64,000 nt of DNA from Tistlia consotensis USBA 355 (GCF_900177295.1 NZ_FWZX01000012.1:62001-126000), one strand, 5' to 3'; shown: positions 1 to 8,713, counted from the stretch's first letter. Notes: generated from the letters alone by a model not told the origin. Translations and numbers: made by a program.

Positions 1-651
1 CTGCTGCCGACCCGGGTCTGCCAGGAGGTCGCGGGCCGGCTCGGCGCGATCGTCGCCGATCCCATCGTCTATGGCTGCAAGTCGCAGCCGAAGATGGGCG
101 GCGGCCAGGACTTCGTCGGCACGACCAGCCTGGACGGCGCGACCTACTTCAACGTCGTGCGCGACGTGCTGCGCGAGTTCATGCGCCACGGCGCGCGCCG
201 GATCATCGTGGTCAACGGCCACTACGAGAACATGATGTTCATCATGGAGGGCATCGACCTGGCGCTGCGCGAGGCGCGCTACGACGACATCCGCGACGTC
301 ACGGTCATGCGCCTGGAGTACTGGGACTACATCCGCGACGCGACCCTGGCGACGGTCTTCCCCGAGGGCTTCCCGGGCATGGCCCTGGAGCACGCGGCGG
401 TCATCGAGACCTCGCTGATGCTGCACTTCTTCCCGGACCTGGTCGACCTGAGCCGGATGCCGGAGGACGAGGCGCCGGCGGCCTTCCCGGCCTACGAGAT
501 CTTCCCCTCGGGCAAGCGCTGGGTGCCGCCCAGCGGCTCGCTCTCGCCGGCCAGGGGCGCCAGCGCGGAGAATGGTAGGCTGATCGCCGATGACAGCGTG
601 TCGGGCATCGTGCGCGACATCGCGGCCGAGTTCGCCGTCGCGCCGCGCTGA
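1..651 (+). CDS. Creatininase-family amidohydrolase (5' end outside window)
   Basis: The frame is open from base 1, so the N-terminus is missing; 216 residues remain. Visible creatininase-family marks are the GHYENM stretch (residues ~75-80) after a strand ending RRIIVVN, and a later acidic/His region containing ALEHAAVIETSLML, both of which carry metal ligands in the family. Members hydrolyse cyclic amides (creatinine to creatine, or related lactams) with two divalent metals in the cytosol. The gene is 8 bp upstream of an exporter and heads the guanidine/urea carboxylase operon, so a role in releasing guanidino or ureido nitrogen is plausible. The substrate is not certain; mycofactocin- or riboflavin-type relatives share the fold. 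Confidence 0.85.
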   Translation: MLPTRVCQEVAGRLGAIVADPIVYGCKSQPKMGGGQDFVGTTSLDGATYFNVVRDVLREFMRHGARRIIVVNGHYENMMFIMEGIDLALREARYDDIRDVTVMRLEYWDYIRDATLATVFPEGFPGMALEHAAVIETSLMLHFFPDLVDLSRMPEDEAPAAFPAYEIFPSGKRWVPPSGSLSPARGASAENGRLIADDSVSGIVRDIAAEFAVAPR

Positions 652-659
652 GCGGCGCC

Positions 660-1544
660 ATGGAGCTCTACGGCCTGCTCGGCGCCGGCGCACTGGGCCT
701 GGCCGACTTCGCCGCCCGCTTCACCAGCCGTGCCCTCGGGCCGCTGCAGGTCGCCGCGGCCATGCTGCTGGCCGGCTGCCTGATCTTCGGGGTCGCGGCG
801 CTGGGCCTCGGCCTCGGCTTCCCGCACGGCGGCCTCCAGCTCGGCTCCGCGGTCGCCTCGGGCGGCGTCTCGGCGCTCGGCATGATGGCCTTCTACACGG
901 CGCTCGCCCTCGGCCAGATCACCTACGTGATCCCGCTGGCCGCGACCTATCCGATCTGGGCCGTGCTCTACGGCGCGCTCTTCCAGGGCCTGGCGGTGAC
1001 GCCGCCGCTCGCCGCCGCCTGCGCCGTCACCCTGGCCGGCGGCTGGCTGGTCGCGGCCTACGGCGAGATCGGCCGGACGGAGGAGCGCGCGCCGGTCGAG
1101 GCGGCGCGGGAGCCGGCGGGCCGGCGCCTGCTGGTCGTCGCCTGCGCGCTGGCCGCCGGCCTGTTCATGGTCGTCTCGGTCTATCTCGCGGGCCCGGCGA
1201 CCGCCGGCAGCTCGCAGATCGGCACTCTGGCGGTCGCGCGCGGCGCCGCCGCGGCGACCATCGTCCCGCTGCTGCTGCTGAGGCCCCGGCCGCTGCCGGC
1301 CGGCTCGGCCCGCTGGCTGCCGGTGATCGCCCTGCAGGGCCTGCTCGACGGCGTCGGGGTCTTCGCGCTCTACGCCGCGACGGCGGTGCCCGAGGGCGCC
1401 TTCGGGGTGGTGATCTCCTCGGCCTTCGGCGTCGTCACCGTGCTGCTCGGCCGCACCCTGCTGCGCGAGCGGGTCAACGCCCGCCAGTGGCTCGGCATCC
1501 TGCTCGCCATGGGCGGCGCCCTCTCGCTGACCGCCCTGAGCTGA
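660..1544 (+). CDS. EamA/DMT-family membrane transporter
   Basis: This 294-residue protein is almost wholly hydrophobic, with about ten predicted membrane helices in two EamA-like halves (roughly 1-140 and 155-294). A typical PIWAVLYG stretch closes the first half, and the C-terminus ends in an LLGRTLLRERVN-type loop and a final helix. DMT transporters export or import small metabolites across the inner membrane. The ATG starts 8 bp after the creatininase-family stop and the stop lies 4 bp before the next gene, so it belongs to the operon. Its likely cargo is a small nitrogen compound (guanidine exporters are known, but from the SMR branch); the cargo is inference only. Confidence 0.85.
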   Translation: MELYGLLGAGALGLADFAARFTSRALGPLQVAAAMLLAGCLIFGVAALGLGLGFPHGGLQLGSAVASGGVSALGMMAFYTALALGQITYVIPLAATYPIWAVLYGALFQGLAVTPPLAAACAVTLAGGWLVAAYGEIGRTEERAPVEAAREPAGRRLLVVACALAAGLFMVVSVYLAGPATAGSSQIGTLAVARGAAAATIVPLLLLRPRPLPAGSARWLPVIALQGLLDGVGVFALYAATAVPEGAFGVVISSAFGVVTVLLGRTLLRERVNARQWLGILLAMGGALSLTALS

Positions 1545-1548
1545 GGCC

Positions 1549-2268
1549 ATGAATCCGGACCGGGCGACCACGAACCACGAGCCCTGGCGCGACGCGCCGG
1601 TGCCGGCGGCCTACCAAGGCCTCTGGCGGCGCCTCTCGCTGATCCGGCCCGACGGCACGCGCGACGCGACGACCCTGGTGCTCTGGCTGCAGACGCCGGA
1701 ACACCACGCCGACCTGCGCATCCCGGCCGACCGCCCCGACCTGACCGGCGCCGCCGGCCTCGACGAGCTGGACATTCCCGATCTGCTGGCGCTGGCCCGC
1801 CAGGAAGGCTTCGCCGGCGGCCAGCAGTACCGCACCGGCCAGCTGGCGTGGCGGCGGGTGATCGATTTCGCGCCCTCCGACGGCCCGCCGGACGAAGGCA
1901 TCATGGAAGCCACCGGCCCGGGCCGCTTCACCGAGACCGGCCTGCACGTCGCCTATGGCGAGGACTGGCTGCGCGAGGACGGCGCCGAGGGCCCCTTCGC
2001 CGCGCGCGTCGAGCGCGCCCCCTTTCCGCGCTTCCTGCTGCGCGCCGGCCGCTGGGTCGCGCTGGCCGAGGACCGGCGGCCGGCGCCGCCGCCGCCGGGC
2101 GGCCTGGTCGAGCGCGCCGAGGCGGCGGCGGCGGCGGGCGACCGCCAGGCCCTGCGCGACCTCCTCGACTGCCCGATCTCCTTCGCCGAGATCGGCACCG
2201 ACGGGATCGCTCGCATCCGCCACTCGAGCCATCCCTGGCTGGAGGGCGGGAGACTGCCGGTCCCATGA
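1549..2268 (+). CDS. Unrecognised conserved protein of guanidine/urea operon
   Basis: This 239-residue soluble protein has no signal peptide or membrane helix. It has many short beta-type segments and conserved-looking patches such as LVLWLQTPEHHADLRIPADRP-type residues (~45-65) and a Trp-rich N-terminus, suggesting a beta-barrel or lipocalin-like fold; a distant resemblance to Hri1-type proteins is possible but unproven. It starts 4 bp after the EamA gene and ends 40 bp before the first DUF1989 gene, so it is co-transcribed. I do not assign a function. The strong coding bias and tight spacing make it a real gene. Confidence 0.75.
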   Translation: MNPDRATTNHEPWRDAPVPAAYQGLWRRLSLIRPDGTRDATTLVLWLQTPEHHADLRIPADRPDLTGAAGLDELDIPDLLALARQEGFAGGQQYRTGQLAWRRVIDFAPSDGPPDEGIMEATGPGRFTETGLHVAYGEDWLREDGAEGPFAARVERAPFPRFLLRAGRWVALAEDRRPAPPPPGGLVERAEAAAAAGDRQALRDLLDCPISFAEIGTDGIARIRHSSHPWLEGGRLPVP

Positions 2269-2308
2269 CCCCCGACTATTCCCGAGCAGGACGGCGGAAG
2301 GAGCCGCG

Positions 2309-3124
2309 ATGACCCACGATCCCGTCGCGCTGCGCAGGCGCTACGAAGAGCTGAAGGCCAAGGCCCAGGAGGCCGGCGCCTTCGAGGCCAGGCTGGCCGC
2401 CGCGCCCGGCAACCCCGAGACCCTGGACGAGAGCCTGGTGATCCTGCGCGAGACGATCCCGGCCGGCTGGTACTGGCGCGCCGCGATCCGGCGCGGCCAG
2501 GCCCTGCGCCTGGCCAACCCCGAGGGCTCGCCCGGCGTCTCGGCGCAGATCTGGGCGCTCGCCGACCCTTCCGAGCGCTTCAACGCCGCCGACACGGTCA
2601 AGCTGCAGTGGACCTCGCGGATCGCCAAGGGGCGAGTGCTGTTCAGCGACATGGGCCGGGTGCTGGCCTCGATCACCGACGACACGGGCGGCTTCAACGA
2701 CTGCATCGTCGGCCCCTCGCGCCGCGCCACCGCCCTGCCGACGCCCGGCGCGCCGAGCACCGACGGACCGTTCCGCAACAGCCGCGACAACTTCCTGCTG
2801 GCCGCCTCGAAATTCGGCCTGGGCCGGCGCGACCTGCACCCCGCGATCACCTTCTTCGCCGGCGCCGGCGTCGACCCGGACGGCCGCCTGACCTGGGATC
2901 CGGCCGGCAGCGCGCCGGGCGCGCGGCTCGACCTGCGCTTCGAGATGGACGTGCTGGTCGCGCTGTCGAACTGCCCGCACCCGCTGGCGCCGGCCGGCCA
3001 GCCCGCAAAGCCGGTCGCGGTGACGCTGTGGCAGGCGCCGCCGCCGGCCGCCGACGACCTCTGCCGCACCGGCAGCGAGGAGGCCGTGCGCGGCTTCGAG
3101 AACACCGACCCGCTCTATTCCTGA
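2309..3124 (+). CDS. Carboxyguanidine deiminase-type subunit (urea carboxylase-associated, DUF1989), longer form
   Basis: 271 residues. The ATG at 2309 is preceded by a good GGAAGGAG ribosome site, whereas the same frame runs open far upstream without one. The N-terminal helix RRRYEELKAKAQEAG is followed by the DUF1989 core (about 45-240), with SDMGRVLASITDDTGGFNDC and a late SNCPHPL segment that match metal-ligand regions of the family. Proteins long called urea carboxylase-associated 1 and 2 have been shown to form a heteromeric deiminase that turns carboxyguanidine into allophanate and ammonia (CgdAB). Several Cys/His residues seen in the sister gene are absent here (TDDTGGFND versus ADTVGNHDT), which suggests that this subunit is the non-catalytic partner; that division is inference. 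Which of cgdA or cgdB it is I cannot say. Confidence 0.88.
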   Translation: MTHDPVALRRRYEELKAKAQEAGAFEARLAAAPGNPETLDESLVILRETIPAGWYWRAAIRRGQALRLANPEGSPGVSAQIWALADPSERFNAADTVKLQWTSRIAKGRVLFSDMGRVLASITDDTGGFNDCIVGPSRRATALPTPGAPSTDGPFRNSRDNFLLAASKFGLGRRDLHPAITFFAGAGVDPDGRLTWDPAGSAPGARLDLRFEMDVLVALSNCPHPLAPAGQPAKPVAVTLWQAPPPAADDLCRTGSEEAVRGFENTDPLYS

Positions 3125-3140
3125 GCAGGAGAGCATCGCC

Positions 3141-3833
3141 ATGACCGTCACGAACCTCACCACCAACCTCATGGCCAGCCGGCTCGATCCCGCCGCGGCC
3201 TTCTACGACCGCACGGTGCCGGCCAACAGCCCCTGGTCCGAGCTGCTCGAGCAGGGCCAGGCGCTGCGCATCGTCGACCTGGAGGGCCAGCAGGCCGTCG
3301 ACACGCTGTTCTACAGCGCCCGCGACCACGGCGAGCGCTACTCCTCCCAGGACACGGTGGCAGCCCAGGGCTCGCCCTACATCACGACCGGCAGCCGCCT
3401 GCTCTCCAACGAGGGCAACGTCCTGGCCACGGTGATCGCCGACACGGTCGGCAACCACGACACCTCGGCCGGCGCCTGCTCGGTCGAGAGCAACACCGTG
3501 CGCTTCGGCCATCACACCCGCTACATGCACGCCTGCCGGGAGAACTTCGTCCTGGAGACGGCGCGCTGGGGCATGACCAAGCGCGACATCGTGCCGAACA
3601 TCAACTTCTTCATGAACGTGCCGATCCGGCCGAACGGCGACCTCGCGATCCTCGACGGGCTGGAGGGCCGGGGCAACTACGTCGAGGTCCGCGCCGAGAT
3701 GGACATCCTCTGCGTCATCTCGAACTGCCCCCAGGTCAACAACCCCTGCAACGGCTTCAACCCGACGCCGGTCAGGGTGCTGATCTGGGACGCCGCCACG
3801 GTCGCCGCCGTCGCCGCCACCCCGGGAGACTGA
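3141..3833 (+). CDS. Carboxyguanidine deiminase-type subunit (DUF1989), shorter form
   Basis: 230 residues, 16 bp downstream of its sister subunit, with AGGAGAG before the ATG. It shows the full set of DUF1989 signatures: LSNEGNVLATVIADTVGNHDT (~90-110), GACSVESNTVRFG, YMHACRENF, MTKRDIVPNINFFMNVP, and the terminal SNCPQVNNPCNGFNPTPVRV. These include the His, Asp and Cys residues likely to bind metal. With the longer protein it should deiminate carboxyguanidine made by the next gene. It stops 4 bp before the carboxylase start, so the three genes are translationally close. A role limited to urea use is the older annotation and is less likely given the family biochemistry. Confidence 0.9.
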   Translation: MTVTNLTTNLMASRLDPAAAFYDRTVPANSPWSELLEQGQALRIVDLEGQQAVDTLFYSARDHGERYSSQDTVAAQGSPYITTGSRLLSNEGNVLATVIADTVGNHDTSAGACSVESNTVRFGHHTRYMHACRENFVLETARWGMTKRDIVPNINFFMNVPIRPNGDLAILDGLEGRGNYVEVRAEMDILCVISNCPQVNNPCNGFNPTPVRVLIWDAATVAAVAATPGD

Positions 3834-3837
3834 GCCC

Positions 3838-6800
3838 TTGCGCGTGCTGGTCGCCAACCGGGGCGAGATCGCCTGCCGGATCATCCGGACGCTGCGCGAC
3901 CTCGGCCTGGACTCGGTCGCGGTCTATTCCGACGCCGACCGCCACGCGCCGCACGTGCGCCTCGCCGACCGGGCCGTGCGCCTGGGCCCGGCGCCGGCGG
4001 CCGAGAGCTACCTCTCGATCGAGGCGATCCTCGCCGCCTGCCGCGAGACCGGCGCGACCGCCGTCCATCCCGGCTACGGCTTCCTGTCGGAAGCGCCCGA
4101 GCTCTGCGAGCGGCTGGAGGCCGAGGGCATCGCCTTCGTCGGCCCGACCGCGGCGCAGCTGCGCACCTTCGGCCTGAAGCACACGGCGCGCGCGGCGGCC
4201 GAGGCCAGCGGCGTGCCGCTGCTGCCCGGCAGCGGCCTGCTGGCCGAGCTCGCCGAGGCTGAGGCGGCGGCGGCGGCGATCGGCTACCCGGTGATGCTGA
4301 AGTCGACGGCCGGCGGCGGCGGCATCGGCCTGCAGCTCTGCCGCACGCCGGAGGAGCTGCCGGGCCTCTTCGAGAAGGTCCGGCGCCTCGCCGCCGCCAG
4401 CTTCGGCGACGCCGGGCTCTACCTGGAGAAGTTCGTCGCCGAGGCGCGCCACGTCGAGGTGCAGATCTTCGGCGACGGCGAGGGCCACGTGATCGCGCTC
4501 GGCGAGCGCGACTGCTCGCTGCAGCGGCGCAACCAGAAGGTCGTCGAGGAGACGCCAGCGCCGGGGCTGAGCGGCGAGCAGCGCCGGGCCCTGTCCGAGG
4601 CCGCCGTCGCGCTCGGCCGCTCGGTCTCCTACCGCTCGGCCGGCACGGTCGAGTTCATCCTCGACGCCGCCAGCGGCGCCTTCTGGTTCCTCGAGGTCAA
4701 CACCCGCCTGCAGGTCGAGCACCCGGTGACCGAGGCGGTGACCGGCCTCGACCTCGTCGCCTGGATGGTCCGCCTCGCGGCCGGCGAGCTGCCGCGCGCG
4801 GAGATCGTCGCCCCCGAGCCGCGGGGCGCGGCGATCGAGGTGCGGCTCTACGCCGAGGACCCGGGCCGCGACTTCCGGCCCTCCTCCGGCCGGCTGACCG
4901 AGGTCGCCTTCCCCGAGGGAGTCCGGGTCGACGGCTGGATCGAGACCGGCAGCGAGATCTCGACCCACTACGACCCGCTGCTCGCCAAGCTGATCGTCCG
5001 GGCGCCGAGCCGCAGCGAGGCGATCCGGCGCCTCTCGGCGGCCCTGGCCGGGACCCGGCTCTACGGCATCGAGACCAACCTCGACTACCTGCGGCAGGCC
5101 GTCGACGCGGCCTTCTTCCGCGAGGGCCGGGTCTCGACCCGCGCCCTCGCCGGCTTCGACTTCCGCCCGGCGACCGTCGAGGTGCTGTCCGGCGGCACCG
5201 CGACCTCGGTGCAGGACTGGCCGGGCCGGGTCGGCTACTGGCACGTCGGTGTGCCGCCGAGCGGGCCGATGGACGCGCTGTCCCACCGCCTCGCCAACCG
5301 CCTGGTCGGCAACGCCGCGGACGCGCCGGCCCTGGAGCTCACCCTGCAGGGCCCGACGCTGCGCTTCGCCGCCGACGCCCTGGTCGCGCTGACCGGCGCC
5401 GGCTTCGAGGCCCGGCTCGACGACGAGGCCCTGCCAGCCTGGCAGGCGGTGCCGGTCAGGGCCGGCCAGGTCCTGGAGATCGGCCGGGTGCGCGGGCCCG
5501 GCCTGCGCGGCTGCCTCGCCGTGCGCCACGGCTTCGACGTGCCGCGCTACCTGGGCAGCGCTTCGACCTTCGACCTCGGCCGCTTCGGCGGCCACGCGAC
5601 CGGCCTGGTGCGCACCGGCGACGTGCTGCGCCTGAACCGGGAGGGCGCCGTCGCCGGGCCAGCCGCCCTGCCCGCCGCGGCGCGGCCGGAGATCGGCACG
5701 GAGTGGGAGATCGGCGCACTCTACGGCCCCCACGGCGCGCCCGACTTCTTCCGCGAGGCCGACGTCGAGACGCTCTTCGCGACCCGCTACGAGGTGCACT
5801 TCAACTCGGCGCGCACCGGCGTCCGGCTGATCGGCCCGAAGCCCGAATGGGCGCGCGAGGACGGCGGCGAGGCCGGCCTGCACCCCTCGAACATCCACGA
5901 CAACGCCTATGCCATCGGCGCGCTCGACTTCACCGGCGACATGCCGATCCTGCTCGGCCCCGACGGCCCCAGCCTGGGCGGCTTCGTCTGCCCGCTGGTC
6001 GTCGCCAAGGCCGAGCTCTGGAAGCTGGGGCAGCTCAAGCCCGGCGACGGCGTCCGCTTCCGGCGCCTGAGCCTGGCCCAGGCCGAGGCCCTGGAGGAGG
6101 CCCAGGAGCGCCTGGTCGCAAGCCTCGCGGCCCCTGCCCTGCCGGCGATCCTCCGCGGCCCCGCCGAGCCCGAGGACGCGGTGGTGGCGCGCGACGAGGA
6201 GCGCGAGGTGCCGGTCTGCTACCGCCGCACCGGCGAGGACTTCCTGCTGGTCGAGTTCGGCCCGATGGAGCTGAGCCTGGACCTGCGCGTGCGCGCCCAC
6301 GAGCTGCAGCAGCGCCTGGAGCGCGAGGCCCTGGAGGCGGTCATCGAGGTGACGCCCGGCATCCGCTCCCTGCAGGTGCACTTCGATAACCGCCGGCTCT
6401 CCGCGACCCGCATGCTGGAGATCCTGCGGGCGCTCGAGGCCGAGCTGCCGCCGCTCGACGACGTCGTGGTGCCGAGCCGCATCGTCCACCTGCCGCTGTC
6501 CTGGGACGACGAGTCGACGCGCCTCGCCACCCGCCGCTACCAGGAGACCGTGCGGCCCGACGCGCCCTGGTGCCCCTGGAACATCGAGTTCATCCGCCGG
6601 GTCAACGGCCTGGACTCGGTGGACGAGGTGAAGCGCGTCGTCTTCGAGGCCGACTACCTGGTCTACGGCCTGGGCGACGTCTACCTGGGCGCACCGGTCG
6701 CCAGCCCGCTCGACCCGCGCCACCGCCTCGTCACCACCAAGTACAACCCGGCGCGGCCCTGGACGCCGGAGAACGCCGTCGGCATCGGCGGCGCCTACCT

Positions 6801-7431
6801 CTGCGTCTACGGCATGGAGGGGCCGGGCGGCTACCAGTTCGTCGGCCGCACGGTGCAGGTCTGGAACACCTGGCGCCGGACCGCCCCCTTCGCCGAGGGC
6901 AGACCCTGGCTGCTGCGCTTCTTCGACCGCATCCGCTTCCATCCCGTCGAGCCGGCCGAGCTGCTGGAGCTGCGCGAGGCCTTCCCCTACGGCGGCTGGG
7001 CGCCGGAGATCGAGGCGGGCCGCTTCGAGCTGAAGGCCCACCACCGCTTCCTGGCCGAGCACGAGGGCGAGATCGCGGCCTTCACCGCGAAGCGCAACGC
7101 CGCCTTCGCCGAGGAGCGCCGGCGCTGGGCCGAGCAGGGCATCGCCGCCGTGGTCTCGGACGAGGGCGGGCCGGCCGCCGCGGCGCCGGCCCTGGAGATC
7201 CCCGAGGGCGCGCGCGCCGTCGAATCGCCGATGGCCGGCGTGGTCTGGAAGCTCGACACCGCCGCCGGCCGGTCGATCGCCCGCGGCGAGGCCGTCGCGG
7301 TGCTGGAAGCCATGAAGACCGAGACCGAGGTATCCTCGCCCTGCGCCGGCACGGTCCTGGAGCTGCTCTGCAAGCCGGGCCAGGTGGTGCGCGCCGGCGA
7401 TCCCTTGATGCTGATCCGGCCAGCGAACTGA
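3838..7431 (+). CDS. Biotin-dependent guanidine (or urea) carboxylase
   Basis: This 1197-residue single-chain enzyme starts with TTG, 4 bp after the preceding stop. Domains in order: biotin carboxylase N-terminal (1-110), ATP-grasp with glycine loop KSTAGGGGIG (~155-164), biotin carboxylase C-terminal (~335-440), the KipA/KipI-like carboxyltransferase halves (~445-740 and ~780-980), a linker, and a biotinyl domain with EAMKTE carrying biotin lysine K1160. It carboxylates guanidine (or urea) using ATP and bicarbonate. The carboxyltransferase reads GALDFTGD with Asp697, whereas yeast urea carboxylases as I recall have Asn there; Asp is reported for guanidine-specific enzymes. Two deiminase-type neighbours support guanidine. 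No allophanate hydrolase gene is present in the window; it may lie to the left. Confidence 0.93.
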   Translation: MRVLVANRGEIACRIIRTLRDLGLDSVAVYSDADRHAPHVRLADRAVRLGPAPAAESYLSIEAILAACRETGATAVHPGYGFLSEAPELCERLEAEGIAFVGPTAAQLRTFGLKHTARAAAEASGVPLLPGSGLLAELAEAEAAAAAIGYPVMLKSTAGGGGIGLQLCRTPEELPGLFEKVRRLAAASFGDAGLYLEKFVAEARHVEVQIFGDGEGHVIALGERDCSLQRRNQKVVEETPAPGLSGEQRRALSEAAVALGRSVSYRSAGTVEFILDAASGAFWFLEVNTRLQVEHPVTEAVTGLDLVAWMVRLAAGELPRAEIVAPEPRGAAIEVRLYAEDPGRDFRPSSGRLTEVAFPEGVRVDGWIETGSEISTHYDPLLAKLIVRAPSRSEAIRRLSAALAGTRLYGIETNLDYLRQAVDAAFFREGRVSTRALAGFDFRPATVEVLSGGTATSVQDWPGRVGYWHVGVPPSGPMDALSHRLANRLVGNAADAPALELTLQGPTLRFAADALVALTGAGFEARLDDEALPAWQAVPVRAGQVLEIGRVRGPGLRGCLAVRHGFDVPRYLGSASTFDLGRFGGHATGLVRTGDVLRLNREGAVAGPAALPAAARPEIGTEWEIGALYGPHGAPDFFREADVETLFATRYEVHFNSARTGVRLIGPKPEWAREDGGEAGLHPSNIHDNAYAIGALDFTGDMPILLGPDGPSLGGFVCPLVVAKAELWKLGQLKPGDGVRFRRLSLAQAEALEEAQERLVASLAAPALPAILRGPAEPEDAVVARDEEREVPVCYRRTGEDFLLVEFGPMELSLDLRVRAHELQQRLEREALEAVIEVTPGIRSLQVHFDNRRLSATRMLEILRALEAELPPLDDVVVPSRIVHLPLSWDDESTRLATRRYQETVRPDAPWCPWNIEFIRRVNGLDSVDEVKRVVFEADYLVYGLGDVYLGAPVASPLDPRHRLVTTKYNPARPWTPENAVGIGGAYLCVYGMEGPGGYQFVGRTVQVWNTWRRTAPFAEGRPWLLRFFDRIRFHPVEPAELLELREAFPYGGWAPEIEAGRFELKAHHRFLAEHEGEIAAFTAKRNAAFAEERRRWAEQGIAAVVSDEGGPAAAAPALEIPEGARAVESPMAGVVWKLDTAAGRSIARGEAVAVLEAMKTETEVSSPCAGTVLELLCKPGQVVRAGDPLMLIRPAN

Positions 7432-7449
7432 TCGGGAGGAGACCAGAGC

Positions 7450-7845
7450 GTGAGCGACATCCAGCACATCATGGCGCCGGGCGCGCCCGAGCCCGTCGCG
7501 CCCTTCAGCCACGCGGTCAGGGCGAACGGCCTGGTCTTCGTCACCGGCCAGATGCCGACCCTGCCCGGCGGCGGCAAGCGCCTGGTCGAGGGCGGCATCG
7601 AGGCGCAGACCCGGCAGGTGCTGGACAACCTGGGCGCGGTGCTGGCCGCCGCCGGCACCGGCTGGGAGAAGGCGCTCAACGTGCGCGTCTACCTGACCGA
7701 CTTCCAGGGCCACTACGCCGCGATGAACGAGGTCTACAGCGCCTACCTGAAACCCTTCGGCGCCCTGCCGACGCGCACCTGCGTCGGCGTCACCGGCCTC
7801 GCCGTCGGCGCCCTGGTCGAGATCGACCTGGTCGCGCTGGCGTGA
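7450..7845 (+). CDS. RidA/YjgF/UK114-family protein
   Basis: 131 residues with a GTG start after a GGGAGGAG ribosome site. The RidA hallmarks are FSHAVRANGLVFVTGQMP near the N-terminus, a middle TRQVLDNLGAVLAAAG helix, VRVYLTDF, and the C-terminal PTRTCVGVTGLAVGALVEIDLVA, including the arginine that contacts the substrate carboxylate. RidA proteins hydrolyse reactive enamine/imine intermediates; relatives such as RutC act on aminoacrylate-type products of pyrimidine breakdown. Lying 18 bp downstream of the carboxylase, it may clear a reactive nitrogen intermediate, or act with the SDR that follows. Confidence 0.93.
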   Translation: MSDIQHIMAPGAPEPVAPFSHAVRANGLVFVTGQMPTLPGGGKRLVEGGIEAQTRQVLDNLGAVLAAAGTGWEKALNVRVYLTDFQGHYAAMNEVYSAYLKPFGALPTRTCVGVTGLAVGALVEIDLVALA

Positions 7846-7858
7846 CGGGCCTGCCGGC

Positions 7859-8641
7859 GTGACGGCCCCCCGCTACGACTTCTCCGGCCGCCGGGTGCTG
7901 GTCACCGGCGCCAGCCGCGGCATCGGCTACGGCATCGCCGAGGGCTTCGCCCGGGCCGGCGCAGAGCTGACCGTGCTGGCCGACGACCCGGGCCTCTCCG
8001 AAGCCGCCGCGCGCCTGACCGCCCTCTCCGGCCGGCCGGTCGAGGCCCTGCCCTGCGACATCACCGACGAGGCCTCGGTGACGGCGGCCCTGGCCGGGCT
8101 GGAGCGGGTCGACGTGCTGGTCAACAACGCCGGCCTGGAGCGCATCACGCCGATCGCGGCCGAGGGGCCCGAGGTCGTCGAGACCTTCCGCCGGGTCGTC
8201 GAGATCAACGTCGTCGGCTCCTGGCTGATGACCCGGCTCTGCCTGCCGCTGATCCCCGAGGGCGGCCGCATCCTCTTCACCGCCTCGATCTGGTCGAAGG
8301 TCGGGGTCGCCGAGTTCTCGGCCTACGTCGCCTCCAAGCACGCGACCCTCGGCCTGGTCCGATCGCTGGCCCGCGAACTGGCGCCGCGCGGCATCGCGGT
8401 CAACGCCGTCTGCCCAGGCTGGGTGCGCACCGAGGCCGCCCTGCGCTCGGCCCGCGAAAGCGCCGCGCGCCGCGGCCTGACCGAGGAGGCCGTGCTCGAC
8501 GAGGTCGTGGCCGCCCAGGCCTTCGGCGGCCTGATGGAGCCGAGCGACCTCGCTGCCCCCTACCTCTTCCTCGCCTCCGACGCGGGACGCGACATCACCG
8601 GCCAGAGCCTGACGGTCGACCGCGGCGAGACGATGATCTGA
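7859..8641 (+). CDS. Short-chain dehydrogenase/reductase
   Basis: 260 residues with a GTG start 13 bp after ridA. Classical SDR features: nucleotide-binding TGASRGIG (~18-25), NNAG (~88-91), catalytic Ser in the FTASIW stretch, and YVASK with the catalytic Tyr and Lys (~155-159). The C-terminal ITGQSLTVDRGE matches the family. It probably oxidises or reduces a hydroxyl/keto substrate with NAD(P)H. It is the last gene of the nitrogen operon; no other clue to the substrate is visible. Downstream the sequence turns AT-richer into the tetR-type promoter. Confidence 0.9.
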   Translation: MTAPRYDFSGRRVLVTGASRGIGYGIAEGFARAGAELTVLADDPGLSEAAARLTALSGRPVEALPCDITDEASVTAALAGLERVDVLVNNAGLERITPIAAEGPEVVETFRRVVEINVVGSWLMTRLCLPLIPEGGRILFTASIWSKVGVAEFSAYVASKHATLGLVRSLARELAPRGIAVNAVCPGWVRTEAALRSARESAARRGLTEEAVLDEVVAAQAFGGLMEPSDLAAPYLFLASDAGRDITGQSLTVDRGETMI

Positions 8642-8683
8642 GGAGCGGTCGGGCCCCGGGTCGTCGACACGGGAATTTCCTGC

Positions 8684-8713
8684 TTGCAGAACATACCGAC
8701 TAGTTGGTATTGT
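8684..8713 (+). promoter_or_regulatory. Sigma-70-like promoter of the tetR-type gene
   Basis: A TTGCAG -35 box (8684-8689) and a TATTGT -10 box (8708-8713) are separated by 18 bp, 22 bp upstream of the TetR-family start codon. The palindrome at 8693-8710 fills the spacer, so a bound repressor would occlude RNA polymerase. Position and box quality support it; no transcript start has been measured. Confidence 0.6.
8693..8710. promoter_or_regulatory. TetR-family operator (18-bp near-perfect palindrome)
   Basis: The sequence ATACCGACTAGTTGGTAT reads as an inverted repeat with a single mismatched pair (positions 6 and 13) around a central ACTAGT. ATACC/GGTAT half-sites with an ACTAGT core are common for TetR regulators of the AcrR/QacR type. 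It sits between the -35 and -10 boxes upstream of the TetR-family gene, so negative autoregulation of this gene and the co-transcribed SRPBCC gene is the simplest reading. Confidence 0.75.

Noticed and set aside
3772-7713. A 1313-residue open frame on the minus strand opposite the carboxylase
   Set aside because: Its sequence is a low-complexity Ala/Arg/Gly/Asp/Gln shadow produced by high-GC codon bias; the plus-strand frame has all domains of the carboxylase.
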